This document shows positions 24,548 to 32,985 of a stretch of 47,686 nucleotides of DNA, piece after piece (position 1 is the first letter of the stretch; every line of letters begins with the position of its first letter). The stretch covers positions 1 through 47,686 of the forward strand of contig JASMJM010000082.1 of assembly GCA_030749725.1 (NCBI GenBank), read 5' to 3'. The DNA comes from Pseudomonadales bacterium (GTDB taxonomy: Bacteria; Pseudomonadota; Gammaproteobacteria; Pseudomonadales; Azotimanducaceae). Position numbers and translations under genes: made by a program. The notes beneath the pieces were generated by a model. That model did not search any database and had not been told where the DNA came from. It saw nothing but the letters and a program-made list of their open reading frames with translations.

Positions 24548-25498
24548 TTATCGGTAACACACCTTTGACCGACTCCTAACCCAACATTGCCCAATCTCCG
24601 CAGCGTGAGTCCTCAGAGACCCAATCGAGCCGATCGCCCGTTGCCAGTGATTCGGTTTAGGGAGGTGATCACGAAACCAGCTATCAGTGTTCGTGTGGCT
24701 GCGTGTCAAACAAGGATGGACATCGGGCGATGTGCCCTGTCTTTGATCGGATTGAGAGTCAGCCGTCCAACGGACCAAACTGACGTAGTCAGTTAGTTCT
24801 ATTGGATCAAAGGGCATTGAGGGCGATTCGCCATTGAGCGCCACAACAGGTTTATCTAGCGACTGATGATCGAGACGATGGCGCAGAGACGTGAATTCAC
24901 TCTCTTGGGGATCGTCGGCAATGCCCGCTCGCACTGGATTGAGATCGACATACACCATGCACGCTAGTGCAGACGCTTCATCAAGTAACACTTGTGATCT
25001 GAATCGACCTTCCCAGAAGCGTCCGGTGCAGTGGTCTTCTTTGTTCGCCAATCTTGCCAACGGTTCATTGATGAATCGCATAAACCACGACAGGGAACTC
25101 AGCCTGGCGCGCAATTCCATTAGCCGTGCTGGGTCGGAGAGGAGCGCCGCTTTGCGGATAGACAAGACATCGTTCCCTTTGTCCTTGGGTAATCGACCGG
25201 GACACACCTTAAGCCACTTGTCCGCGATATCGCTATCAGTCCAGGATGCACTTCCGTTAGGGTCAACCTTGAGAACTAGATGATAGTGATTACTCATCAC
25301 GGCGTAGGCAAACACGGAAATGGAGAAGATACTGGAAAGCTCCAATACGCGCTGCTCTATCCAGGCGCGGCGATGGGTAAAGTCCTGTCCTGTTGATTCA
25401 TCTACGCCGCACAGCCATGCGCGTCTAACACACCTTGAGTAGACGTGATAGACACCACTGCCTTTGGGATCAACTAGATGGCTTCTTGGATATGTCAT
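24548..25498 (-). CDS. REP-associated tyrosine transposase (RAYT, Y1 family)
   Basis: 316 residues. The Y1 (IS200/IS605-like) domain is at about 15-205: YHVYSR start, the HUH metal motif as HYHLV near residue 71 (AVMSNHYHLVLKVD), the WEGRFRSQVLLDE block, and MVYVDLNPVRAG with the candidate catalytic tyrosine. RAYTs are single-copy chromosomal relatives of IS200 transposases that are thought to move REP sequences. This one is flanked by REP clusters in opposite orientations and has an ~80-residue C-terminal extension of unknown role. The ATG at 25498 starts the family's N-terminal MTYPR. It appears intact. Confidence 0.92.
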   Translation of the reverse strand: MTYPRSHLVDPKGSGVYHVYSRCVRRAWLCGVDESTGQDFTHRRAWIEQRVLELSSIFSISVFAYAVMSNHYHLVLKVDPNGSASWTDSDIADKWLKVCPGRLPKDKGNDVLSIRKAALLSDPARLMELRARLSSLSWFMRFINEPLARLANKEDHCTGRFWEGRFRSQVLLDEASALACMVYVDLNPVRAGIADDPQESEFTSLRHRLDHQSLDKPVVALNGESPSMPFDPIELTDYVSLVRWTADSQSDQRQGTSPDVHPCLTRSHTNTDSWFRDHLPKPNHWQRAIGSIGSLRTHAAEIGQCWVRSRSKVCYR

Positions 25499-25616
25499 GC
25501 GATGATTTTACTGTGATGGCGCAAACCAGTGTGTAGGAAAAACAGGAGAGTTACTGATGGGAAAGATCCCGTTATTGGCGCAGAGATGTCTGAATGAAGA
25601 ATGTCTGGGTGGGTTG

Positions 25617-25765
25617 GAACGTGGATGTCCTCCTGTATTAGGGATTTCCTATATCGGGGTACAGAACGTGGATGTACTGTACCATCCGGATGTCCATACC
25701 AGGCTGTACCTATCGGGGGTACAGAACGTGGATGTCCTGTACCAGTAGGAACGTGGATGTCCTGT
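25617..25765 (-). repeat. REP cluster, right of the RAYT gene, inverted
   Basis: GAACGTGGATGTCCTGT or variants occur at 25617, 25664, 25724 and 25749, plus a partial copy at 25687. These are the reverse complement of the left-cluster motif. Two copies sit inside GGTACAG...CTGTACC palindromes, so they can form hairpins. Open frames across 25495-25969 are made of this repeat and are not genes; nothing else is seen in 25499-25997. Confidence 0.85.
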
Positions 25766-25997
25766 ACCAGCTCTGTACCAGCTTGGTCATTGGCTCGCAT
25801 CCACGGCGATCCACCGGTGATCGATCTGATTGGCTCCTCAGTTCTGTCGCTGGTGACCGTTGCGGTGGTCATGGTGATTTCGACCAAGATTTTCCGATAT
25901 GGAGCATTACATGCCCAGCAGTCCAGATTCCTGGAATTACTGCGCTTGGCTTTGCGGCGGGAACGTTAGTACCGGACGCCGGTGCGACCACAACTAC

Positions 25998-26822
25998 TCA
26001 CTTCACTGAAATGCCACCATCCACAGCCACCACCTGGCCAGTAATCATACGGGCCCAGTCGGATGCGTAGAATACTGCCAGGTTGCCGATATCTTCAGGG
26101 GTCTGTTCACCGCCCAAGGGTGTGGACCTCGCCACCACCGTCTCGAACACCTGCCGAATGGACATATTGGCGAATTCAGTTTGTTGGGCCTTCATATTTG
26201 TGGCCAGCATTTCCCACGCGCGGGTCCAGAGCAGTCCGGGACAGATGCAATTGACCCGGATTCGTCTGGCTGCCAATTGCATGGCGTGCGTTTTTGTCAG
26301 GTGTACAACCCCGGCTTTGGCAGCGCCGTACGCCGGCAGGCCCGTGGCGGGACCCAGTGCGGCGATGGAGGCGATATTGACGATGCTGCCGCCGTCATTC
26401 ATCTTCGCCGCGGCTGCACTTGAGGACGAGAAGGTCGTTCTCAGGTTGAACATCAGCTGCGCGTCCCAAGCTGCGTCACTCATGCCGAACAGTGCAACTT
26501 CTTCTTCAGGATCGTTAGCATAGTTTACCTGACTCAGCGTGGGGCCGCCGACACCTGCATTGTTTACCAGTACATCGAGGCCACCGAATTTGTCGATGGT
26601 TTTGTCCACTGCCTCGTCCATGGCGGCCTGACTGGCGGCATCGGCAACTAGTCCAAGGGCATCGGTCGGCAGTGATGTGGCCGTTTCATCAACGATGGAT
26701 GCGTCGAGATCAGTTACCACCACCTTGGCCTTCTCATTTGCAAAACAGCGGGCTATGCCAGCACCAATTCCGTTGGGTAGCCCGGCGCCCGTGATTAGGA
26801 CGACCTTATTTTCCAGATTCAT
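25998..26822 (-). CDS. SDR family oxidoreductase
   Basis: 274 residues. The cofactor loop is TGAGLPNGIGAGIA, longer than the usual TGxxxGxG. NNAG, the catalytic serine region (IVNIASIAA) and YGAAK are present, and the C terminus is VVAVDGGISVK. The loop and the long insertion near LSQVNYANDPEEEVALFGMSDAAW point to a variant subgroup. Gene start: ATG 26822 after AAGGAGCTGATA. Confidence 0.9.
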   Translation of the reverse strand: MNLENKVVLITGAGLPNGIGAGIARCFANEKAKVVVTDLDASIVDETATSLPTDALGLVADAASQAAMDEAVDKTIDKFGGLDVLVNNAGVGGPTLSQVNYANDPEEEVALFGMSDAAWDAQLMFNLRTTFSSSSAAAAKMNDGGSIVNIASIAALGPATGLPAYGAAKAGVVHLTKTHAMQLAARRIRVNCICPGLLWTRAWEMLATNMKAQQTEFANMSIRQVFETVVARSTPLGGEQTPEDIGNLAVFYASDWARMITGQVVAVDGGISVK

Positions 26823-26860
26823 TATCAGCTCCTTGCTCTAAATCCGAGAGTGTACCTTAG

Positions 26861-26943
26861 GATGCTAACCAGATAAATCGCCTGTCACTCGATTCATTGC
26901 TGTCGGAAGAACTGGGCTGCGCCAGAGTTGTGATGTTAGCATC
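26861..26943. repeat. Widely spaced 9-bp inverted repeat in an intergenic region
   Basis: GATGCTAAC (26861-26869) and GTTAGCATC (26935-26943) are perfect inverted copies, 65 bp apart, between the divergent SDR and crotonase genes. It might be a paired operator. Otherwise the 363 bp between 26823 and 27185 hold no gene; a 72-codon frame there has no recognisable features. Confidence 0.4.
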
Positions 26944-27185
26944 AAGGTCTGCAAAGCGGTGTGAGCAGTGTTGCCCTGATAGAAATCGCCGCTGCCCCCT
27001 GGCTGCCGTGGACTATGCTCCCGGAGCGCGGCCTGTGCGGGTGCCTTAAACGGGCAGCATTGATTATTCTCGGGCGACAGCAGTACACTCCAGGACAGGC
27101 TCTGCAGGAAGACCGATGCTTGCTCGGCCGCGTTATTGCAGGGAATCGTTACACACCTGGAACTAATGAAAGGAGATAGTTTGCC

Positions 27186-28172
27186 ATGGTTAAAACGCTA
27201 GATGACTTAGCTGACCGAACACCGTACGAGAACATCCTCTATGAGAAGGACCCGGAAGATAACCGACTGGTTCGGATTACTCTTAACCAGCCGGAGCGCA
27301 TGAATGCACTCAGCTACGATTTGCTCATGGACCTTCGTCACGCTGTTATCTGTGGGGAGCGTGATCCGGAGGTCAAGGTACTCATTCTGAAAGGTGCCGG
27401 CCGCGCCTTTTCCGCTGGATTTGACCTGGGGCCGCGACCCCAACACACGGAAGGGATAACGCCTCTGATGGCGAACAAGGATCACATCAACTATTACCAT
27501 CAGGACGTGTGGTTTACCATTTGGGACCTGCACAAACCGGTGATCTCCCAGGTACACGGCTATGCCCTGGCAGGGGCGAGCGAACTTGCCTTCATGTGTG
27601 ATTTCACCATCATGGCCGAGAATTCCGTTACCGGCTATCCGCCGCTGCGAACCTTCTCTGTTCCTGACACGTTTTATTGGCCCTGGTTATGTGGATTGAA
27701 GAAGGCCAAATATCTCAGCATGACGGCCACACCCATCACCGGGAAAGAGGCGGCTGACATCGGCTTGGCTACCATGGCCGTTCCAGAAGAGGAGCTTGAG
27801 GAAAGAACGGAGTTGGTGGCCAAGAGACTGGCCATGATTCCAAGTGAACTCCTGTACCTCAACAAATACGCCTGCAACAGAAGCATGGAGATGATGGGCA
27901 TGCGCACGGCGATGGAGTTTGTCGGCAAGCTGCACGACTATTCCCACACGTTTGAGTCGACCCGTGAGTTTTTCAAAGTCTCCAGTGAAAAGGGTTTACG
28001 CGGTGCGCTGGAATGGCGGGATGGTAAGTTTGGGGATGATTATCGGGCGCTGCATAAAAACGCGACTGACAACGGCACCGAATTCAGCTTCCCACAGGCG
28101 CTTTCCATGCCGGAAGTCAAAGAGGCCCTGGACAAATTCGAAGCTGAGAGAAAACAGCGAGAAAAAGGCTAG
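27186..28172 (+). CDS. Crotonase-family enoyl-CoA hydratase/isomerase, long form
   Basis: 328 residues, longer than the usual 260. Core features: VRITLNQPERMNALSYDLL, the oxyanion segment FSAGFDLG, and GYALAGASELAFMCDFTIMAEN with one catalytic glutamate. The second glutamate position is replaced in PPLRTFSVPDTF. The extra C-terminal part is helical and charged (ALDKFEAERKQREKG). AAAGGAGAT lies 10 nt before the ATG. It is followed 257 bp later by another crotonase gene, so the two may form a pair acting on related acyl-CoA substrates. Confidence 0.9.
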   Translation: MVKTLDDLADRTPYENILYEKDPEDNRLVRITLNQPERMNALSYDLLMDLRHAVICGERDPEVKVLILKGAGRAFSAGFDLGPRPQHTEGITPLMANKDHINYYHQDVWFTIWDLHKPVISQVHGYALAGASELAFMCDFTIMAENSVTGYPPLRTFSVPDTFYWPWLCGLKKAKYLSMTATPITGKEAADIGLATMAVPEEELEERTELVAKRLAMIPSELLYLNKYACNRSMEMMGMRTAMEFVGKLHDYSHTFESTREFFKVSSEKGLRGALEWRDGKFGDDYRALHKNATDNGTEFSFPQALSMPEVKEALDKFEAERKQREKG

Positions 28173-28429
28173 AATCCGGTACGGGTATGAGCGCAGGCGC
28201 TGGAGGCTAAGCCACATACAGGGCAGGTCGTCGTGGATAGGATTGGGGTCTCGGTAAGAGAATCAGGCAGGTCAGGTCTGTAATGGTCTGTGCTGCGACG
28301 AGGATTGAACTGGCCGCCTTGATTTCCTTACCTATTGGCTGTGTCGCGGCAATCGAAATCAGATATCGAAGCCGATGCACGCAGATAAACCGTGTTTGCT
28401 ACCTTGCTATCTCAAGAGGACCTTCTCAC

Positions 28430-29200
28430 ATGACTGAACCAGTATTACTCATTGAAAAACAAGACGGTATCGCCACCCTGACGTTGAATCGACCGGATCA
28501 GATGAACGCGTTATCGTATGAGCTGAGGCATGCACTCGCTGACGAATTCGAACGCTTGCGCAAAGATCGTGACATCGGCGTTGTCATACTCACCGGCGCT
28601 GGCCGTGCCTTCTGCGCTGGACTCGACCTGAAAGAGATGGGTAGTCGTGATAATCCCGGTGCAGGTGCTGAGTTGAGCGATCCGCCGCTGTTGATGCGTA
28701 CGCTACCCCAACCTGTCATTGGCGCCATCAACGGTTACGCCATCACCGGGGGCCTGGAAATCTCACTGTCCTGCGATCTGCTGATTGCTACACCGGAAAC
28801 ACAATTCGCAGACACTCATGCGCGTGTCGGTCTAATCCCGGGCTGGGGTCTGTCGCAGCGCCTTTCCCGCGCCGTTGGCGTCAATCGTGCCAAGGAACTC
28901 TCTCTGACCGGAAATTTTCTGTCTGCGCAACGAGCGTACGAGTGGGGACTTGTCAACCGTATCGTGCCACGCGAGGAACTGCTTCCTACCTGCATCGAGC
29001 TGGCAAAAGACATGCTTTCCTGTGTGCCCGGTGTGATGCACAAGACGAAAAGACTTATAGATCGGGGTTTTGATCTGGCCCTGGGTGATGCGATGACCTA
29101 CGAGGTTGAGATCAACCGCCTGCATCACGGTCCGAGCCCCGAAGAAGTCGCCGCGCGCCGACCGGAGGTGCAGGAGCGGGCTCGCGGACAGATCATGTAG
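28430..29200 (+). CDS. Crotonase-family enoyl-CoA hydratase
   Basis: 256 residues, standard length. IATLTLNRPDQMNALSYELRHAL, oxyanion segment FCAGLDLKEMG and YAITGGLEISLSCDLLIAT retain the first glutamate; the second is replaced in DTHARVGLIPGWGLSQ, a pattern seen in many enoyl-CoA hydratase/isomerase proteins. The start is ATG 28430, 9 nt after AAGAGGA; the frame is open to 28283, but that part is unlike the family. It ends 12 bp before a convergent alpha/beta hydrolase gene. Confidence 0.92.
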   Translation: MTEPVLLIEKQDGIATLTLNRPDQMNALSYELRHALADEFERLRKDRDIGVVILTGAGRAFCAGLDLKEMGSRDNPGAGAELSDPPLLMRTLPQPVIGAINGYAITGGLEISLSCDLLIATPETQFADTHARVGLIPGWGLSQRLSRAVGVNRAKELSLTGNFLSAQRAYEWGLVNRIVPREELLPTCIELAKDMLSCVPGVMHKTKRLIDRGFDLALGDAMTYEVEINRLHHGPSPEEVAARRPEVQERARGQIM

Positions 29201-29212
29201 TGGACCGTTGAT

Positions 29213-30178
29213 TCAGGTTCTCGAGCCGCTGTCCTGAATCTCTGTCAGAAATGGCGTGATCGCTGCCAGGAATCCAAGGGTGTTTTGCGATGCCACATTG
29301 TGACCGCAATCCGCTACGGTTTCGAGGCGAGCGTTTGGCAGCGCACTTACAAATCTCTGCGCTGCATCTGCTGTCAGGACATTGGAGTCGCCGCCGCGAA
29401 CGACGAGCATGGCAATACTCAACTTCTGGAGCTGTGCCAAGCTCGGGGCACCCAAACTTTCCACCTTCTTTGTATTGTTAGCGTATCGGCGACGATCATT
29501 CTTGGTCACATAACGACCATCGGCCCGGCGGATCAGGTTGTACTTGATGGTGCGTTCGATGTGTTGCCGAGACCGGTAGGTATCGTACTTGGCAACTCTG
29601 TCCAGAAACTCGTCCAGATCGTCAAATTCAAAATTCTTACCGACAAACTCCCTGATCATCCTGGCGCCAAGCTCATTGACCTCAGGACCTATATCGACCA
29701 CCACGATTCCCTTTAAGAGCTCAGGGCAATTGTTAGCCAATGCCAGCGTTACCATCCCGCCCATGGAATGACCGATTACGATCGGTGATGTGATCTCCAG
29801 TGTCCGCAGAAACGATTCTGCATCCATCGCCATATCCTCAACCGAATAATGCGCACCCCTGTTCCACTCTGAATCGCCATGACCTCGCTGATCCAGGGCA
29901 AAGACGTGGTACCGGGAACAAAGATGAAGACTCACCAGATCCCACGAGTGCGATGACTGATTGCTGCCGTGCAGAAGCAGCAAGGGTGGATCTTTTGGGC
30001 TGCCCCATTCGAGAAAATGGAAACGTTGATGGCGCATGACGATGTTGCGAGATCTGTAGCGCACGTCTTCACCGTGGCTGATGCCAAGATCTGCAGCACT
30101 TTCCTTGAGGTTTTCGAATTCCTCGAGCTCGGTCATATCAAGCGCTGTCAGGGTGTCGCTGAAATGATTTAGATACAC
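29213..30178 (-). CDS. Alpha/beta hydrolase
   Basis: 321 residues with the alpha/beta hydrolase fold: oxyanion LLLHGSNQSSHSWD, nucleophile in VIGHSMGGMVTLA, acid in VVRGGDSNVLT and a histidine in ADCGHNVASQ. There is no signal peptide. The N-terminal 45 residues precede the fold. A GTG start at 30178 is 5 nt after GGAG; a later ATG (30136) lacks a ribosome site. The substrate (ester, lactone or C-C bond) is unknown. Confidence 0.88.
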   Translation of the reverse strand: MYLNHFSDTLTALDMTELEEFENLKESAADLGISHGEDVRYRSRNIVMRHQRFHFLEWGSPKDPPLLLLHGSNQSSHSWDLVSLHLCSRYHVFALDQRGHGDSEWNRGAHYSVEDMAMDAESFLRTLEITSPIVIGHSMGGMVTLALANNCPELLKGIVVVDIGPEVNELGARMIREFVGKNFEFDDLDEFLDRVAKYDTYRSRQHIERTIKYNLIRRADGRYVTKNDRRRYANNTKKVESLGAPSLAQLQKLSIAMLVVRGGDSNVLTADAAQRFVSALPNARLETVADCGHNVASQNTLGFLAAITPFLTEIQDSGSRT

Positions 30179-30213
30179 TTGGACTCCATATCTGCTAATG
30201 ATTCATGCTGCAG

Positions 30214-31722
30214 TCACTCGAACCAGAACTGGCGCACCGCGTCATCGAAGCCGATTTCCACACGGCGTTCGGCATCCAGAATCAACACGGATCGATCCGG
30301 AATCGAGTAAGGTGTCCACTCCGGTTCGCCCTCGGCCGAAGGTCTTCCCGTGTGGGCGAAGTTTGCCCAGTACTGCCGCATGGCTGCGCCGAGGTCACTC
30401 GGGGGATTCGGTCCAGCTGCAGTTACAAAACCAGGGAAGCTGATCCAATCCCACAAGAACGACAGCTCCATGGCGTGGGTGGCACGCAATTGATCGTCGG
30501 ACTGATCGTTTTCGAAGGTGCACATCCACGACCAGCATGTCCCGCCCGATTCGGCTGCGGCATCGAGAATGCGCACCATGGAGTTGCGGAACATGGTATC
30601 GGTCAATGCATAGACTAACTTCTGCCGTGGGGTAGAGGCCGGGGCGAATTGCTCGTAGGCAGCCATGGCGCGTCTGCCGTCAAAGCCCTCACGCTGGAAC
30701 AGGTCAATGGCTTCCTGCTCGGTGTACTCGGTGCTACCGACGATATTTGCAAACAAGGTCCCTTCGTGGCGGCAGCCACCACCGAGAAACGGCACGTTGC
30801 TTTGTCCTCTGGATCGAATAGTATCGGCGATGGGGCGTGGGATCAGATTGCCATCGATAGCCGGGGAGAACGACACGCTGTCGGGACTGCGTAACCCGAG
30901 GCCTGCAGTTGCCGCTGCCTTTGGATCCGGTGCGTTGAGTGCCACGAGTTCTTCGATGCCGGCATTGCGTAACGTCTCCATGCCGTCTTTCAACGGGTCA
31001 CCACCCAGCCGTTCGATGCACCGGTTGGTATAGTTGGTGTGTCCGTCGCCGACGGGAATGATATCGACGTGGGGACTATGTACCACTGCCTTGTGAAAGA
31101 GCCCTTCCGCGCGCGGACAGCCGAGTATCATGGCTGTTGAGGTACCGCCTGCAGATTCGCCAAAAATAAGTACGTTATTGGGATCGCCGCCGAATGCAAC
31201 GATATTGTCACGTGTCCACTCGAGTGCACAGATCTGGTCGAGAATGCCGTTGTTGACTGACTCATCCAGATCCGATTCGAGGTGTCCGACGTGCATGAAT
31301 CCGATCGCACCCATGCGATAGTTGATGGTGACGACCACCACGTTATGGTCGCGGGCGAAAAGCCTGCCGTTGTAATGTCGTCCCGATCCAGTAACGTAGC
31401 CGCCGCCGTGGATCCAGAACAGTACCGGACGTGTGCCGTCGTCTGCCGCCGGCGTATAAACATTGAGGAACAGACAGTCTTCGCTAGTGGGTTCGGGCGG
31501 AAGTTGCATGGCGGCGTTTTCATCTACCTCGGGCGGTGGCTGCGCCGCCGACGGACCGTATTGCATCGCATCGTATTCGTCTGACCAGGATTCAACGGGG
31601 ACAGGTGGTTTGAAGCGCAGTTCACCTGTAGGGGGTTGGGCATAACGGATACCGCGAAAGACGTCGTAACCGTCGCTGGTCTTACCCCGCACGGGACCAA
31701 GGGGTGTATGGATTACGGGCAT
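30214..31722 (-). CDS. Type B carboxylesterase/lipase
   Basis: 502 residues, full length. GPVRGKTSDGYDVFRGIRYAQPP at the start, oxyanion VLFWIHGGGYVTGSG, the nucleophile in IFGESAGGTS and HAMELSFLWDW near the end mark the carboxylesterase family. The acid is likely in CRHEGTLFANI. GAGGAG lies 5 nt before ATG 31722; an earlier in-frame start at 31776 is not supported. It has no signal peptide and is followed 35 bp downstream by the alpha/beta hydrolase on the same strand, so two ester-cleaving enzymes are cotranscribed. Confidence 0.93.
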   Translation of the reverse strand: MPVIHTPLGPVRGKTSDGYDVFRGIRYAQPPTGELRFKPPVPVESWSDEYDAMQYGPSAAQPPPEVDENAAMQLPPEPTSEDCLFLNVYTPAADDGTRPVLFWIHGGGYVTGSGRHYNGRLFARDHNVVVVTINYRMGAIGFMHVGHLESDLDESVNNGILDQICALEWTRDNIVAFGGDPNNVLIFGESAGGTSTAMILGCPRAEGLFHKAVVHSPHVDIIPVGDGHTNYTNRCIERLGGDPLKDGMETLRNAGIEELVALNAPDPKAAATAGLGLRSPDSVSFSPAIDGNLIPRPIADTIRSRGQSNVPFLGGGCRHEGTLFANIVGSTEYTEQEAIDLFQREGFDGRRAMAAYEQFAPASTPRQKLVYALTDTMFRNSMVRILDAAAESGGTCWSWMCTFENDQSDDQLRATHAMELSFLWDWISFPGFVTAAGPNPPSDLGAAMRQYWANFAHTGRPSAEGEPEWTPYSIPDRSVLILDAERRVEIGFDDAVRQFWFE

Positions 31723-32002
31723 ATCCGCTCCTCTTTTTAATGTGTTTTCAGCAGGTTGTGTCGATACAGCCGTCACCTATCGGTGTACGAGCCGGGAGTC
31801 AATGACAGCCGTCCTGCTGCTGTGCCAAGAATAAACCATGTTTTTCCTTACTTGGCAATGTGCAGCGTGATTCGACCGGACCTGCACCTTTGTATTCGGC
31901 TGAAATACCGCCGTCATTGAACTTTTGGTCGTTGAGCGATAACTATCAATATATCTCGAAGTCAAGACAGAAGTGATAGAACCCCTCAAAGGAGAACGAG
32001 CC

Positions 32003-32779
32003 ATGCACGACTATGAAACCATCCAATACGATGTGGACGGGGTCCTCGCCACCATCACCCTTAACCGCCCGGACAGACTCAATGGCATTACCAATATGAT
32101 GATGCGCGAACTCTACGAGTGCCTGAACGTAGTCGCCCAAGATGACCGTATCCGCGTTCTTCTCTTCACTGGGACCGGCCGTGGCTTCTGTCCCGGCGTC
32201 GATCTGAAGCTCTCCAGCAGCGGCGAACGGCAGAAACCTTTCAGCAAGCAGTGCTTCCACATCACTTCACTCCTCCACGAGATGCCCAAGGTGACTGTCG
32301 CAGCAATCAATGGAGCCTGTGCAGGTGCCGGATTCGGTTGGGCCTGCGCATGCGACTTGCGTTACGCCACCGCCAGCGCCACGTTCAACTCGGCTTTTCT
32401 GGGCGTCGCGATTTCCGGTGACATGGCAGGTCCCTGGCTGCTGCCCCGTATCCTCGGTGCGACGAAGGCTCGCGAACTCTTCTTCCTGCCAAACAAGTTC
32501 GATGCAGCGGAGGCGGAACGAATTGGCCTCGTCTTGAAAACGTTTGCCGATGAGACATTCCGCGACGATGTCAACGCGATTGTGGAGCAACTCGCCAAGT
32601 CAGCACCTTTGGCCATCTGTGAGATGAAGCGCAACTTCGTCAACGCAGAGAACATGCCACTGCGCGACTACATCGAAGTGGAGACGGAGCGGCATAGTCG
32701 CACCGGTTCGAGTGCTGACTGCCGTGAAGCATTTCTGGCGTTCGTTGAGAAGCGTGAAGCTAAATTCCAGGCGCTTTAG
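32003..32779 (+). CDS. Crotonase-family protein without the usual catalytic glutamates
   Basis: 258 residues, crotonase fold. LATITLNRPDRLNGITN, oxyanion segment FCPGVDLKL and NGACAGAGFGWACACDLRYAT mark the family, but the glutamate expected in the GGGCELA position is glycine (GFGWA) and the second is phenylalanine in NSAFLGVAISGDMAG. The protein cannot hydrate by the textbook mechanism and may be an isomerase, thioesterase or other acyl-CoA enzyme; SGDMxxPW marks a known subgroup. AAAGGAGAACGAGCC lies before ATG 32003. Confidence 0.9.
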   Translation: MHDYETIQYDVDGVLATITLNRPDRLNGITNMMMRELYECLNVVAQDDRIRVLLFTGTGRGFCPGVDLKLSSSGERQKPFSKQCFHITSLLHEMPKVTVAAINGACAGAGFGWACACDLRYATASATFNSAFLGVAISGDMAGPWLLPRILGATKARELFFLPNKFDAAEAERIGLVLKTFADETFRDDVNAIVEQLAKSAPLAICEMKRNFVNAENMPLRDYIEVETERHSRTGSSADCREAFLAFVEKREAKFQAL

Positions 32780-32985
32780 GTAGAGACTCGACCGACTCAA
32801 TCCAGTGTGTATAGATTATCTCAGCAGCAATCGCGACAGTTCGCGCTGTCCGGCGCATCAGTGGCTAATGCGGGAGTCAGTGCCGGGCACTTGAGGGTAT
32901 ACTAAAGAAGGTGCCCCCAAGGCTCCCAATCAATCCACGCCAGGCTTATAAGTTGCCCCCGTACCCCTGGGGCTGACCAAAACTC

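Noticed and set aside
25495-25969. Open frames on both strands through the right REP cluster
   Set aside because: They consist of repeated GAACGTGG and similar words, show no domain and have no ribosome sites.
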